This document shows, in pieces, positions 27,079 to 35,831 of a DNA stretch of 64,000 nt. The notes under the pieces are model-generated. The model did no database searches and had not been told where the DNA came from. It was given only the letters and a program-made list of their open reading frames with translations. Source of the DNA: an uncultured bacterium. Its GTDB lineage: Bacteria; Planctomycetota; Phycisphaerae; Phycisphaerales; UBA1924. The DNA lies in NCBI GenBank assembly GCA_903834785.1, contig CAILKP010000060.1:23270-87269 (forward strand). Reading direction: 5' to 3'. Position numbers and translations under genes: made by a program. Within the stretch, counting starts at the first letter, position 1. The number at the start of each line of letters is the position of its first letter.

Positions 27079-28539
27079 TCAGTCCATGTGCTTGATTACC
27101 GCATCGCCGAACTCCGAGCACTTGACTTTCTTGACGCTCGTGTCGCCCTCGGCCTTCATCAGGCGCTCAAAGTCGTACGTCACGGTCTTGGCCGAGATCG
27201 CCCCGTCCATGCCCTTGATGATCAGGTCGGCGGCTTCAATCCAGCCCATGTACCGCAGCATCATCTCGCCGGAGAGGATCACCGAGCCCGGGTTGACCTG
27301 GTCCAGATTGGCGTACTTGGGGGCCGTGCCGTGGGTGGCCTCGAAGATCGCATGGCCGGTCACGTAGTTGATGTTGGCGCCCGGCGCGATGCCGATGCCG
27401 CCGATCTGAGCCGCCAGCGCATCGGACAGATAGTCGCCGTTGAGGTTCATGCACGCGATGACATCAAAGTCCTTCGGCCGCGTCAGCACCTGCTGCAGGG
27501 TGATGTCCGCGATGGAGTCCTTGATCAGCAGCATCTTCTTCCACGCGCCGCTGCCGTGGGTGGCCCACAGCGAACTCAGCACGCCCTCGACTTCCTTGAC
27601 GATCTTGGCCTTCTGGTCGGCCGTCATCATGTCGTAGCCGGGGTCGATGAGCTTGGCGTTGGCCTCGGCGGACAGATCGGTGTTCGCCTCCTTGTTGCCC
27701 AGGATCCAGCTCTCGCGCTCGGTGACGACCTGGCCGCGGAAGAACGTGGTGGCCACCTTGTAGCCCCAGTCCTTAAACGCGCCCTCGGTGAACTTCATGA
27801 TGTTGCCCTTGTGCACCAGCGTCACCGACTTCTTCTTCTCCTTGAGCGCAAAGCCGATGGCCGAGTGCACCAGACGCTCCGTACCCAGGTAGCTGACCGG
27901 CTTGAAGCCGATGCCGCACTGCAGGGCCACCTCACGGTGTGGCATGCCGATGGCTTCGAGCATCTTCTGCCAGTCATTCCCCGACTGCTGGGTGCCGAAG
28001 CGGACCTTGGAAAAATCCTTGGGGAAGTTGGCCGCCAGGAACTCCAGCACCTTGGCCGCCTCGGGCGAGCCCGCGGCGTATTCGATACCGGCGTAGATGT
28101 CCTCCGTGTTCTCGCGGAAGATCGTCATGTCGCAGTCCTGCGGGCGCTTGACCGGGCTGGGAACACCCTTGAACCACCGCACCGGCCGCAGGCAGACGTA
28201 CAGGTCCAGCATCTGCCGCAGGGCCACGTTCAGCGAGCGGATGCCGCCGCCCACCGGCGTGGTCAGCGGTCCCTTGATGCCCACCAGGTGCGAGCGGAAC
28301 GCCGACAGCGTCTCATCGGGCAGCCAGTTGCCGGTCTTGTTGAAGGCCTTCTCGCCGGCGAGCACTTCCAGCCACGAGATCTTCCGCTTGCCGCCGTAGG
28401 CCTTGGCCACGGCGCCATCGATCACGCGGACCGACGACTTCCAGATGTCCGGGCCGGTGCCGTCGCCCTCAATAAACGGGAGAATGGGCTGATCGGGGAC
28501 ATTGAGTTTGCCGCCGGACATCGTAATCGAGGAAGGCAT
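27079..28539 (-). CDS. icd: NADP-dependent isocitrate dehydrogenase, E. coli type
   Basis: 486 residues from the ATG after AAGGAGCG. Motifs of the homodimeric bacterial enzyme are intact: [12 protein letters not shown] at the N-terminus, [20 protein letters not shown] containing the phosphorylatable Ser of AceK-controlled enzymes, [15 protein letters not shown], and [20 protein letters not shown]. It makes 2-oxoglutarate and NADPH. It differs from the long enzyme at 10357-11871, so the organism encodes two icd subfamilies. No aceK is visible. Confidence 0.94.
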   Translation of the reverse strand: MPSSITMSGGKLNVPDQPILPFIEGDGTGPDIWKSSVRVIDGAVAKAYGGKRKISWLEVLAGEKAFNKTGNWLPDETLSAFRSHLVGIKGPLTTPVGGGIRSLNVALRQMLDLYVCLRPVRWFKGVPSPVKRPQDCDMTIFRENTEDIYAGIEYAAGSPEAAKVLEFLAANFPKDFSKVRFGTQQSGNDWQKMLEAIGMPHREVALQCGIGFKPVSYLGTERLVHSAIGFALKEKKKSVTLVHKGNIMKFTEGAFKDWGYKVATTFFRGQVVTERESWILGNKEANTDLSAEANAKLIDPGYDMMTADQKAKIVKEVEGVLSSLWATHGSGAWKKMLLIKDSIADITLQQVLTRPKDFDVIACMNLNGDYLSDALAAQIGGIGIAPGANINYVTGHAIFEATHGTAPKYANLDQVNPGSVILSGEMMLRYMGWIEAADLIIKGMDGAISAKTVTYDFERLMKAEGDTSVKKVKCSEFGDAVIKHMD

Positions 28540-28638
28540 CAGTCGCTCCTTGCAAGGGGTTCGGTTTGGGAGGGGAGTGTACGGGCAGCTCGGGCGCAGT
28601 TGTCAAAGTCGCAGGTGAGCAAAGTGCCTCCACCGCTC

Positions 28639-28694
28639 CCAACCCCTCCCAAATCCTCCCAACCCCTCACAACCCCTCACAACCCCTCACAACC
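28639..28694. repeat. Ten-base tandem repeat upstream of icd
   Basis: AACCCCTCAC occurs three times in perfect tandem (28661-28690), flanked by diverged copies (AACCCCTCCC, AAATCCTCCC). About 100-155 bases upstream of the icd start, it lies between icd and the zinc-ribbon gene. Confidence 0.75.
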
Positions 28695-28749
28695 TCGGAA
28701 CCTGCCCACCGCCGGTACCCCGCCTCCAGTCGCCGCTTCCGAGCCAACC

Positions 28750-29961
28750 TCACCCCTTGGGGCCCGGCACCTGCGCCTTGGGCACCGGTCCCAGCCACGT
28801 CCGGAAAATCTCTGGCTGGGACGCCATCCAGTCCCGGCTCCAGGCCTGATCGCCGACCGCTCCCAGGATGCCCGCCCGGAACTCGGCCTCGGTCAGCCCG
28901 ATTGACGGCCCATGCTGCCGCAGAAGTTCGAGCGTGACATCCCCCCGCCCGGCCGCCAGGTTGGTGATCACGTGCCGCAGCAGCACCGCCCGCAGGTTCG
29001 GGTCGCTGGGCGTGGGAATCGGTGTCAAGGCATTGAGACGACGCTGGTTGTGCGCCGCTGTCAGAGCGGCATCAAAGACGTACTCGCCCCGCTGCGTGTC
29101 TCGCCGCAGCACCACCACCGGCTCCGTCCCCTCCGCCCGGCTGCTGAAGGCGTGCTTGAAGTCCGGCAGGAAGGTGACAAACTCCGCCACCCCGTCCCCG
29201 TCGAAATCGTGCAGGCAGCCGTTCTCAAGCTGAAAGGAGATCAGCCCGGACTTCGTTCCCGCCGTCCCAGCTGCACCGGTTGGGGCTGGTGAGTACACCG
29301 TGATGGTATTCGAACTACTCCCGGTAGGCTCCTCAACCGCCAAGTCAGGGCTGCCATCGCCGGTCAGATCCTCGCCGCGCCCGACCAGCGGCATGGGGCG
29401 AGTAGAGGCACCTCCATCGTCAAGTTCCGACCAGTCATGGACCCCCAATACTGGCCGCCACAAGCTCCGCCGAGCCAGTTCGCCTTCTGAGCCGGTGATC
29501 ACCAGCATGTCGAACATGAAGTCGCTGGCCTTCTCCGCTTCACTGAGCCACTCATAGTCCCACTGGAGCCGGCGATGCTCGGCCCGCAGCGGGCCGAACG
29601 TCACCGTGTCCACCAAGCCGTGCGACGGCAGCACCAGCCGCGCGGTCCGGATAAACGCCCACGGCCACGTCGCACAGATCGGCGAAGCCATGATCAGCAC
29701 CGCCGCCACCACCAGCATCAATCCCGGTGGTCGCCGTCGCGTCAGCCACTGCGCTGGTGATGCAACCGTCGTCCCGCACTCTGGGCATTGCAGCGTGGGT
29801 GAGGTGGCCGTGAGCTGCGGCGAGGTGTCGTACCGGCACTTCGGGCACGTCGCGTGCTGATGGCGGGGCGGCCGCAGGTAGAACGCCAGCGTGCCAACTC
29901 CACCAATCAGCACGAGGCCGGCGATGACCAGCAGCAGCGGGTTTGATGACCAGTGAATCAT
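28750..29961 (-). CDS. Zinc-ribbon membrane protein with FG-GAP-like outer domain
   Basis: 403 residues. Membrane segment 1 at about 8-28; a zinc ribbon at about 39-62 with CPKCRYD and CPECGTT; membrane segment 2 at about 80-100. The long outer part contains two calcium-loop-like motifs, DLTGDGSPDLAVEE and DFDGDGVAEFVTF, as in FG-GAP/VCBS propeller blades, and then a helical C-terminal region ending at the Pro-Gly-Lys tail. Zinc ribbons facing membrane segments are common in Planctomycetota. Function unknown. Confidence 0.75.
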   Translation of the reverse strand: MIHWSSNPLLLVIAGLVLIGGVGTLAFYLRPPRHQHATCPKCRYDTSPQLTATSPTLQCPECGTTVASPAQWLTRRRPPGLMLVVAAVLIMASPICATWPWAFIRTARLVLPSHGLVDTVTFGPLRAEHRRLQWDYEWLSEAEKASDFMFDMLVITGSEGELARRSLWRPVLGVHDWSELDDGGASTRPMPLVGRGEDLTGDGSPDLAVEEPTGSSSNTITVYSPAPTGAAGTAGTKSGLISFQLENGCLHDFDGDGVAEFVTFLPDFKHAFSSRAEGTEPVVVLRRDTQRGEYVFDAALTAAHNQRRLNALTPIPTPSDPNLRAVLLRHVITNLAAGRGDVTLELLRQHGPSIGLTEAEFRAGILGAVGDQAWSRDWMASQPEIFRTWLGPVPKAQVPGPKG

Positions 29962-30233
29962 GAACGACCGGGAGGCAGGATAGTGCGACGGAACCGGACG
30001 GCAGGCAGTCGCTGCGCACCGACAGGGCCCGCGGTGATGCGGGCAGGGGTCGGGACGGTCGTTGGTGTGGATGATCCGGGGATAGAACCGGATGGCCGGC
30101 TATCCGGACGTTGGTTCTCAGTGCGATAACGCCGCCGCCGTGTCACCGCGTTTGTCTTCGCATCGACTTTTGGTTCTGAAAATCAAACACTACGGGAAAC
30201 CGCTCGATCACGAAGGGGCACCACTGTCCTTTG

Positions 30234-30239
30234 TAAGGT
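30234..30239 (+). promoter_or_regulatory. Possible -10 hexamer (or AAGG ribosome site) of the response-regulator gene
   Basis: TAAGGT, 9 bases before GTG 30249. The AAGG inside it could instead act as a ribosome site, so this member of the leaderless set is ambiguous. Confidence 0.3.
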
Positions 30240-30248
30240 TGTAACCGG

Positions 30249-30686
30249 GTGAAAGACGCCTCCACATCCCGTCCGCCGCGCGTGCTGATCGTTGAGGACG
30301 ATCGGTGCATCCGGCTCATGTTGCGAGAGGTCTTTGCTGAGCGTGGTTTCGAGGTCACCGCGGTATGCACCGGTATCGAAGGGCTCAAAGAGGCAGCCCA
30401 GGGCATCCCGGACGTGATCGTCACAGATTGGTCCATGCCCGACATGGACGGCGTCGAGATGCTCCAGCGGCTCATGCGCAGCGAGCGGACCAGCGAGATC
30501 CCCGCCGTGCTGCTGACCGGCGTCGGACACCGGCTGAACCCCGCCGCGCTGCGTGACAGCGGGCTGCGGATGATCATGGGAAAGCCGTTCAGTACCCGCG
30601 AGCTTCTCATGCAGGTCGATTCGCTCCTGGGGTGGTCCGATGACTCCAGAGCCGTTCCCGGCGCGTGTGATCGGAGGGCGGCGTGA
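30249..30686 (+). CDS. Single-domain CheY-like response regulator
   Basis: 145 residues starting at GTG. The receiver set is complete: acidic pair in VLIVEDDRC, phospho-acceptor Asp in VIVTDWSMPDMDG, Thr in AVLLTGVG and Lys in IMGKPFS. No output domain follows, so it passes its signal by contact. Its stop overlaps the start of the HD-GYP gene by 4 bases (GTGA), so the two are translated together and probably act in one pathway, with the kinase elsewhere. Confidence 0.9.
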   Translation: MKDASTSRPPRVLIVEDDRCIRLMLREVFAERGFEVTAVCTGIEGLKEAAQGIPDVIVTDWSMPDMDGVEMLQRLMRSERTSEIPAVLLTGVGHRLNPAALRDSGLRMIMGKPFSTRELLMQVDSLLGWSDDSRAVPGACDRRAA

Positions 30687-32176
30687 GCCCTGCTTTGCGC
30701 GGAAACCGGTTGAGTGCCGTTGAGACCGTCTACAGCCGGCTCGTTGGCCTGGGTCTGGATGCCGCGGTGGCCGGTGCCGATGGCCAGCTGACTTCCGCCA
30801 CGCCATGGTGGGAGCAATCAGTCCCGCGGGATCACATCGCCGAACTGTGCGCCAGTGCAGTCAGTGACGATGTGGCCCGTCAGTTCGGCGGCGCCCACTT
30901 TGTCGCCGGTATTCGCTCCGGTGACGGTCAGGTCCTGCTGGTCCGCGCTGCCGCCGGCACCTCCGAGGCCGCTTTCCAGCTTGCTCAGACCATGCGCCGC
31001 ATGCTCAGCGACGCCTACTCCCAGCTCGAAACAGGTGGAATGGTCAGAGAGTTCTCCACCAAACTCGCCGCGGCCTACGACGAAACCAACGCCGTCTTCC
31101 GCATCATGCGGATGATGACCAGCCACGGCGATGCTGTCGAGCAGCTCAGTCTGGTCTGCAACGCCGTTCAGCAGGCCATGTCCTTCGGTTGGGTCGCCGC
31201 CGCCTTCAAGACCGACGCGGGCGTTATCGCTCAGCTCAGCGGCAACGTGATCGTGGCCGGCAACTCCCGCGGGGATGGCGAAACCCTCCGTGCCGCACTC
31301 GTCCAGCTGACCGGCCAGCTCAAGATCGACGGCTGGACACAGGTGCAGCTGCCGACACCCGGGACGGTCGCCGGTGTCACCGGCGGCGAGGTCATATTCG
31401 ACCCGATCACCCACGACGGCCGCGTCATCGGTCTGCTCGCCGCCGGCGACAAGGCCAGCCGCGACCCGCGCGTCGTCAGCAGCGAGCTGCAGTTCATCGA
31501 CGCCTGCTCTGACTTCATCGGCGTCTTCCACGAGAACCTCGCCCGCTTCCACGAGCAGAAGATGATGTCCATGGGCGTGCTCAAGTCGCTCGTGGCGGCT
31601 ATCGATGCCAAGGACCCCTACACCCGCGGCCACAGCGAACGCGTCGCCGTACTCTCGCGGCTTATCGCCATCGGCACCGGCTTTACCGAGGAACAAGCCG
31701 AGCGTGTCCACGTCGCCGGGCTCGTGCACGATGTCGGCAAGATCGGTGTCCCCGACTGGGTGCTCCGCAAGCCCAGCAAGCTCGACGATGCCGAGTTTGC
31801 GATGATCCGTCGGCACCCCGAGACGGGCCACCGCATCCTCAAGGATGTGCCCCTGCTCGCTGATGTGCTGCCCGCCGTGCTCGAGCACCATGAACGCTTC
31901 GACGGCAAAGGCTACCCCTGCGGAATCAGCGGCGAGAACATCTCGCTGCTCGGTCGCATCGTCGGCCTGGCCGACAGCTTCGATGCGATGTGCTCCAGCC
32001 GCGCATACCGCGTGGGCCTCAGCCGCGAGAACGCCGTGCAGGAAATCCGCCGCTGCTCCGGGGCCCAGTACGACCCGCGACTCGTTGAGATCTTCCTCAA
32101 GCTCGACCTCGCCGAGTACGACGTGCTGCTGCTCCGTCAGGATGCACAGTTGCCAGCGCCCAAGATGGCCGCCTGA
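30683..32176 (+). CDS. HD-GYP domain protein (c-di-GMP phosphodiesterase type) with GAF-like sensor region
   Basis: 497 residues. The N-terminal ~300 residues are sensory, with a GAF-like segment (about 130-285) before the linker. The HD-GYP domain contains HSERVAVLSRLIA, HDVGKIGVPDWVL with His349-Asp350, and EHHERFDGKGYPCG carrying the GYP signature. Such enzymes hydrolyse cyclic di-GMP. The gene is coupled to the upstream response regulator, a common way of placing c-di-GMP turnover under two-component control. PilZ at 45393-45923 is a possible effector of the same messenger. Confidence 0.9.
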   Translation: MSPALRGNRLSAVETVYSRLVGLGLDAAVAGADGQLTSATPWWEQSVPRDHIAELCASAVSDDVARQFGGAHFVAGIRSGDGQVLLVRAAAGTSEAAFQLAQTMRRMLSDAYSQLETGGMVREFSTKLAAAYDETNAVFRIMRMMTSHGDAVEQLSLVCNAVQQAMSFGWVAAAFKTDAGVIAQLSGNVIVAGNSRGDGETLRAALVQLTGQLKIDGWTQVQLPTPGTVAGVTGGEVIFDPITHDGRVIGLLAAGDKASRDPRVVSSELQFIDACSDFIGVFHENLARFHEQKMMSMGVLKSLVAAIDAKDPYTRGHSERVAVLSRLIAIGTGFTEEQAERVHVAGLVHDVGKIGVPDWVLRKPSKLDDAEFAMIRRHPETGHRILKDVPLLADVLPAVLEHHERFDGKGYPCGISGENISLLGRIVGLADSFDAMCSSRAYRVGLSRENAVQEIRRCSGAQYDPRLVEIFLKLDLAEYDVLLLRQDAQLPAPKMAA

Positions 32177-32225
32177 AGCCAGAGCAACTGCTCCCGCTAC
32201 GCATTCGGCTTGCCAACCCTTGGTC

Positions 32226-33194
32226 ATGGCCATCGCCCCCTACGCCTCCCGCTCGATCCTCCCGCTCGCGCTGCTGATCCTCACCGGCCTGCTCTCCGCA
32301 GGTTTCTTCGCCGCGGCGGCACCCTCCGACGCTGCTGCTCATGCAGCTCCATCGGCACCCCAGCCCGGGGCCGAGGCCGATGAGCAGCTCCCCGCAGTGA
32401 CCGCACCTGCGCACGAAGCTGCAAAGCGGCTGGCCGAACTCGTCGCCTCCAGCGACCTTGTCACCGCCCAGCGGGGCCAGATCCCCGTGATCCTTGTCGC
32501 GCCGCACGGCGGCCTCGTCCGCATCCCGGGTGTGCCCGACCGCAAGGCCGGCGTCACCGTTACCGATACCGGCACCGCCGAACTGGCCCTGCTCATCTCT
32601 CAGCGCGTGACCGCCAAACTCGGCGGCAAGCCCTACCTGGTGGTGGCCCAGTTTGTGCGCAAGAACGCCGATGCCAATCGCCCCGCCGCCGAAGCCTTCG
32701 AAGCTGATGCCGCCCGTCCCCACTACGAGGCGTTCCACGCCGCCGCGCGGGCCGCTGTTGATGAATGCCGCACACGGTTCGGCGGCGCAATCCTTATCGA
32801 TGTCCACGGCCAGGCCCGCGTGCCCGATGCCATCGTCCGCGGCACCCGCAACGGCAAAACCGTCAGCCGCCTCCTCGAGCGATCCGGTGCCGAAGCCCTC
32901 ACCGGCCCGGACTCCATCCCCGGTCGCCTCGCCGCGGCAGGCTATCAGATTCTGCCCGTGGCCGAGGATGGCCCGGCCGGTGAACCCGCGATGGGCCGCG
33001 AGACGTTCTTCGATGGCGGATTCATCGTCGCGAGTTACGGAAGCCACAACGCCAACGGCGTCGATGCCATTCAACTCGAGTTCGGCAAGATGCGCCGTGA
33101 CGACCCGATCAAGCTTGCCCGCGATGTCGGTGACGCGATCGCAGCATTCGTGCGGCGTTACGGGCCGCAGAAGTCTGATGCTGTCGGCAAGTGA
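32226..33194 (+). CDS. N-formylglutamate amidohydrolase-like exported protein
   Basis: 322 residues. A signal peptide (about 1-33) precedes a linker and a catalytic domain with VILVAPHGGLV, DANRPAAEAF (the family's N-R-D/P region) and ILIDVHGQAR, which match the FGase fold, a zinc carboxypeptidase relative. The true substrate could be an amidated or formylated compound other than formylglutamate, since the protein looks exported and no histidine-degradation gene is close. It follows the HD-GYP gene by 49 bases. Confidence 0.8.
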   Translation: MAIAPYASRSILPLALLILTGLLSAGFFAAAAPSDAAAHAAPSAPQPGAEADEQLPAVTAPAHEAAKRLAELVASSDLVTAQRGQIPVILVAPHGGLVRIPGVPDRKAGVTVTDTGTAELALLISQRVTAKLGGKPYLVVAQFVRKNADANRPAAEAFEADAARPHYEAFHAAARAAVDECRTRFGGAILIDVHGQARVPDAIVRGTRNGKTVSRLLERSGAEALTGPDSIPGRLAAAGYQILPVAEDGPAGEPAMGRETFFDGGFIVASYGSHNANGVDAIQLEFGKMRRDDPIKLARDVGDAIAAFVRRYGPQKSDAVGK

Positions 33195-33754
33195 CGGCCA
33201 ACCGACGCCCGCTCAACAACGAAAAACCCAGGCCGCCGATCTCCTGAAGTGCGTCATAAGACTGGCGGCCTGGGGTGCTGAATGTGCAGTTCACAACCGG
33301 AAGCGCTGCGACCTGTCAGTCAGAGCGAAGAGCATGCGATACATGTGCCGCCGGGGGATAAAGAATACTTCAGATTTGTGTTATCAGACGTAAAAATCTG
33401 GACGCCGGCCTTGACAAGTCGGTCTATGTATGGTAAATTGGTTTATGTTCGTGCTACGGTAGCAGAACGTGATGGTTCGTATGTGTTAGGGTTGCTGTCA
33501 GCCGGCTGGGTGCTTCGAGGTATCGAGAGACCCTGGCTCAGCGGACAGCCAACTGCTCGAACCCAGGTCTGAGGTGTGGTGTGCAAGTAACCGCAATCGA
33601 CAAGTCGCTGGTCCGGGAACGTGGAGTGATCTGGCGTTGATGGAACGGGCGGGTATGCTGGCGGGAGGTCGTGCTTCCCGATGCAGGATGCCAAGCCGCA
33701 GGGAACCGAGTTGTACAGAAGTCAAAACCGAGTAGTTTCAAGGAGTATCTGCGT
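33195..33754. other. 560-base intergenic region with AT-richer core and ssb leader
   Basis: Positions about 33300-33480 are clearly lower in G+C than the surroundings and contain a textbook sigma-70 promoter. A 96-codon frame at 33282-33572 runs through it but has no ribosome site and no family-like sequence. From the promoter to ssb there are about 310 bases of untranslated leader. No tRNA or known ncRNA could be matched. Confidence 0.45.
33411..33439 (+). promoter_or_regulatory. Sigma-70-type promoter upstream of ssb
   Basis: TTGACA (33411-33416), 17-base spacer, TAAATT (33434-33439). It is one of the two best -35/-10 pairs with a long leader in the window. Confidence 0.7.
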
Positions 33755-34255
33755 ATGGCACGTTGTGTAAATCGAGTGACGCTCATGGGCAACCTGACCC
33801 GCGACGTTGAGACCAAGTTCACCCCGGCCAACACCGCCGTGGGCAACTTCGGCATGGCCCTCAATCGCGAGTGGAAGACGCCGAACGGCGAAACCAAGGA
33901 AGAAGTCACGTTCGTTGACTGCGAAGTCTGGGGCAAGGGTGCCGAGATCCTCTCCAAGTTCGTCCGCAAGGGCAGCCGGCTCTATGTCGAAGGCCGCCTG
34001 AAGCTCGACACCTGGAAGGACAAGACTGACGGTTCCAACCGTTCCAAGCTCAAGATCGTCGTCGAGGATTTCAGCTTCATCGACTCGCCCCGCAGCGGCG
34101 GCCCCGGTGGCCCCGGCGGAGGTGGTGAGAGCCACAGCGAGTACGACGGCGGCGAGCCCGGTGGATACTCCTCCGCCCCCGAGCCGGTCGTCCGCACCAA
34201 CCGCGGCGCCCCGGCTCCGTCCGCCCCGCTGGGTGATGCCGACATCCCGTTCTGA
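33755..34255 (+). CDS. ssb: Single-stranded DNA-binding protein
   Basis: 166 residues from the ATG after AAGGAG. The OB-fold domain (about 1-112) opens with NRVTLMGNLTRDVE and has the typical FGMALNREWKTPNGE and LYVEGRLKLDTWKD strands. A Gly/Pro-rich linker leads to the conserved acidic tip DADIPF, which recruits replication and repair proteins. In many bacteria ssb lies between rpsF and rpsR; neither is present here, though rplI follows after a terminator. Confidence 0.96.
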   Translation: MARCVNRVTLMGNLTRDVETKFTPANTAVGNFGMALNREWKTPNGETKEEVTFVDCEVWGKGAEILSKFVRKGSRLYVEGRLKLDTWKDKTDGSNRSKLKIVVEDFSFIDSPRSGGPGGPGGGGESHSEYDGGEPGGYSSAPEPVVRTNRGAPAPSAPLGDADIPF

Positions 34256-34300
34256 CCCTTCCGCCCTCTCGCGGCAGGTCCTTCAAACCGAACAACACCG

Positions 34301-34335
34301 ACGCGGACCATGAATTCATGGTCCGCGTTCTGTTA
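34301..34335 (+). terminator. Terminator after ssb
   Basis: A perfect 28-base palindrome with 14-bp arms (ACGCGGACCATGAA and its complement), followed by TCTGTTATT. Confidence 0.75.
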
Positions 34336-34526
34336 TTGCAAGAGCTGCCGCCGGCTCCGGCCGCTCGTCTTTGACCCCTGTCCCCGCTATCATCTCGACC
34401 CACTTCCGCTGGGGTCGCCTCGGGCGTGTTGCCCGGTTTCGGCGGCTCCTAACTCTCGGTCCGGACGTGTGATCCCGCTTCGGCCTCGCCGATGCAGGTC
34501 CCACCGGACACTGAAAGGACAGCACT

Positions 34527-35201
34527 ATGGCTCGTACGCTCGAACTGCTTCTGGTTGAAAACGTCGAAGGCTCCGGCATCGTCGGCGATGTCGTCAAGGT
34601 CCGTAAGGGCTTCGCCCGCAACTACCTCCTCCCCCGCGGCATGGCCACGCAGCCCAGCCCGGAGAAGATCAAGGAACTCGCCGGCAAGCGTGCCGAGGCC
34701 GAGCGTCAGATCGCCGAGCTCCGTCGCCAGCGCGAGGACCTCATCAAGAAGCTCGATGGCTACAAGCTGGAGATGGTCCGCTCCTGCAACGATCTGGGCA
34801 TCCTCTACGGCGCGATCACGCAGCACGAGATTTCCCAGGCTCTGGCCAAGGCTGGCTTCGCTGGCATCAAGGACCGCGAGGTCCGCATCGGCTCGGCCAT
34901 GAAGCGCGTCGACACCTACGACCTGGACGTCAAGTTCGCTTCCGACCTGGTCGCCTCGATCAAGCTCGAGATCAAGCCCGACCGTCCGCTGGACCTCCGC
35001 CGCATGGGCGCTGAGGAGCCGGCCGCTGCCGCCGCCGCTCCGGCCGCCGATGGCCAGGCTGTTCTCCCCGCTGAGAAGAACACCAAGGACAAGACCGCCA
35101 AGGCCCCCAAGGCTGAGAAGGCTGAGGGCGAGAAGGCCGAGAAGCCCGCCAAGGCTGAGAAGGCCGACAAGGGCGAGGCCAAGGCCAAGAAGGCCAAGTA
35201 A
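34527..35201 (+). CDS. rplI: Large-subunit ribosomal protein bL9 with long Lys/Glu/Ala tail
   Basis: 224 residues from the ATG after AAAGGA; typical bL9 has about 150. The N-terminal RNA-binding domain (about 1-52) has DVVKVRKGFARNYLLPRGMA, followed by the connecting helix and the C-terminal domain (about 75-150). Residues about 151-224 form an added, disordered, highly charged tail of AEKAEKPAK-type repeats. rplI stands alone with its own hairpin terminator rather than in the usual rpsF-ssb-rpsR-rplI order. Confidence 0.95.
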   Translation: MARTLELLLVENVEGSGIVGDVVKVRKGFARNYLLPRGMATQPSPEKIKELAGKRAEAERQIAELRRQREDLIKKLDGYKLEMVRSCNDLGILYGAITQHEISQALAKAGFAGIKDREVRIGSAMKRVDTYDLDVKFASDLVASIKLEIKPDRPLDLRRMGAEEPAAAAAAPAADGQAVLPAEKNTKDKTAKAPKAEKAEGEKAEKPAKAEKADKGEAKAKKAK

Positions 35202-35243
35202 TCGCCATCGCTGCGGCCTGCCGCAGTGCATCAGGATTCATTC

Positions 35244-35284
35244 AAAGAACTCGCCGTGTCCCGGCGGGTTCTTTGCTTTTTTGG
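35244..35284 (+). terminator. Strong terminator after rplI
   Basis: A 13-bp stem with one G-T pair (AAAGAACTCGCCG with CGGCGGGTTCTTT) is followed by GCTTTTTTGG. Confidence 0.88.
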
Positions 35285-35363
35285 TCAGTTCAAGCTTGGC
35301 ATGCCCGGTCCGGATCGCACCGTCACCCCGCCGCAACCCCGGCGTCAGCCAATGCACCCGGGC

Positions 35364-35831
35364 TCACTCCGCCAGCTGACGGCGGAACATCAGAATGGAG
35401 ACGGTGCCCACAATGCCAAGAAGTGCCGCAAACCCGCCGACCAGCGGCGTCAGCTTGCCGGCGAAGCCCAGAACGATTGACGAGATGACAATGCTGGTCC
35501 ACATCATGCTCAGCGCGGTGATCCGCGCCTTGCGTGACATCGGCTCCTTGGAGCGGATGAAGGTGGCATACGGCCGGAGCAGGGGGATCGCCAGCATCCG
35601 ATCCTCAATCCACGGGCAACTGCGTGTGACGAAGAACGAACCCAGCAGCAGGAAGATGGTCGTCGGCATCCCCGGCACCAAAGCTCCGATGATGCCCAGA
35701 ACAAAGCACGCCACGCCAATGGCCGCCAGCGACCACCGCAGCGGCAGAGCCATGCCGGGTCCAGGTGGCAGAGGATGCCCGGCCACCGTCGGGGGTGCAG
35801 AGGCAGTCGAGTTGGGCAGTTCTGGGGACAT
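35364..35831 (-). CDS. YbaN family membrane protein (DUF454)
   Basis: 155 residues from ATG 35831; a TTG upstream at 35891 adds 20 residues and a later ATG at 35753 is also possible. The family core is clear: a first hydrophobic helix (GVACFVLGIIGALVPGMPTT), then FLLLGSFFVTRSCPWIEDRM, and two C-terminal helices with a gap of basic residues. It is an inner-membrane protein of unknown role. The N-terminal Pro/Ala-rich stretch is longer than usual for the family. Confidence 0.82.
   Translation of the reverse strand: MSPELPNSTASAPPTVAGHPLPPGPGMALPLRWSLAAIGVACFVLGIIGALVPGMPTTIFLLLGSFFVTRSCPWIEDRMLAIPLLRPYATFIRSKEPMSRKARITALSMMWTSIVISSIVLGFAGKLTPLVGGFAALLGIVGTVSILMFRRQLAE

Noticed and set aside
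27058..28905. A 615-codon plus-strand frame opposite icd
   Set aside because: It is the antisense shadow of icd, caused by high third-position G+C, and is rich in His, Arg and Val as such shadows are.
29962..30248. Possible c-di-GMP riboswitch before the response regulator/HD-GYP pair
   Set aside because: No GEMM core (conserved GGUCACGCACAGGGC-type segment and tetraloop receptor) could be found.
33282..33572. A 96-codon plus-strand frame across the AT-richer region before ssb
   Set aside because: No ribosome site, it crosses the best promoter in the region, and the translation has no family-like pattern.
33440..33754. Possible tRNA, tmRNA or other known RNA in the ssb leader (a GCTCGAACCC-like string)
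   Set aside because: The flanking bases do not form a cloverleaf or T-arm, and no tmRNA or RNase P core motif is present.
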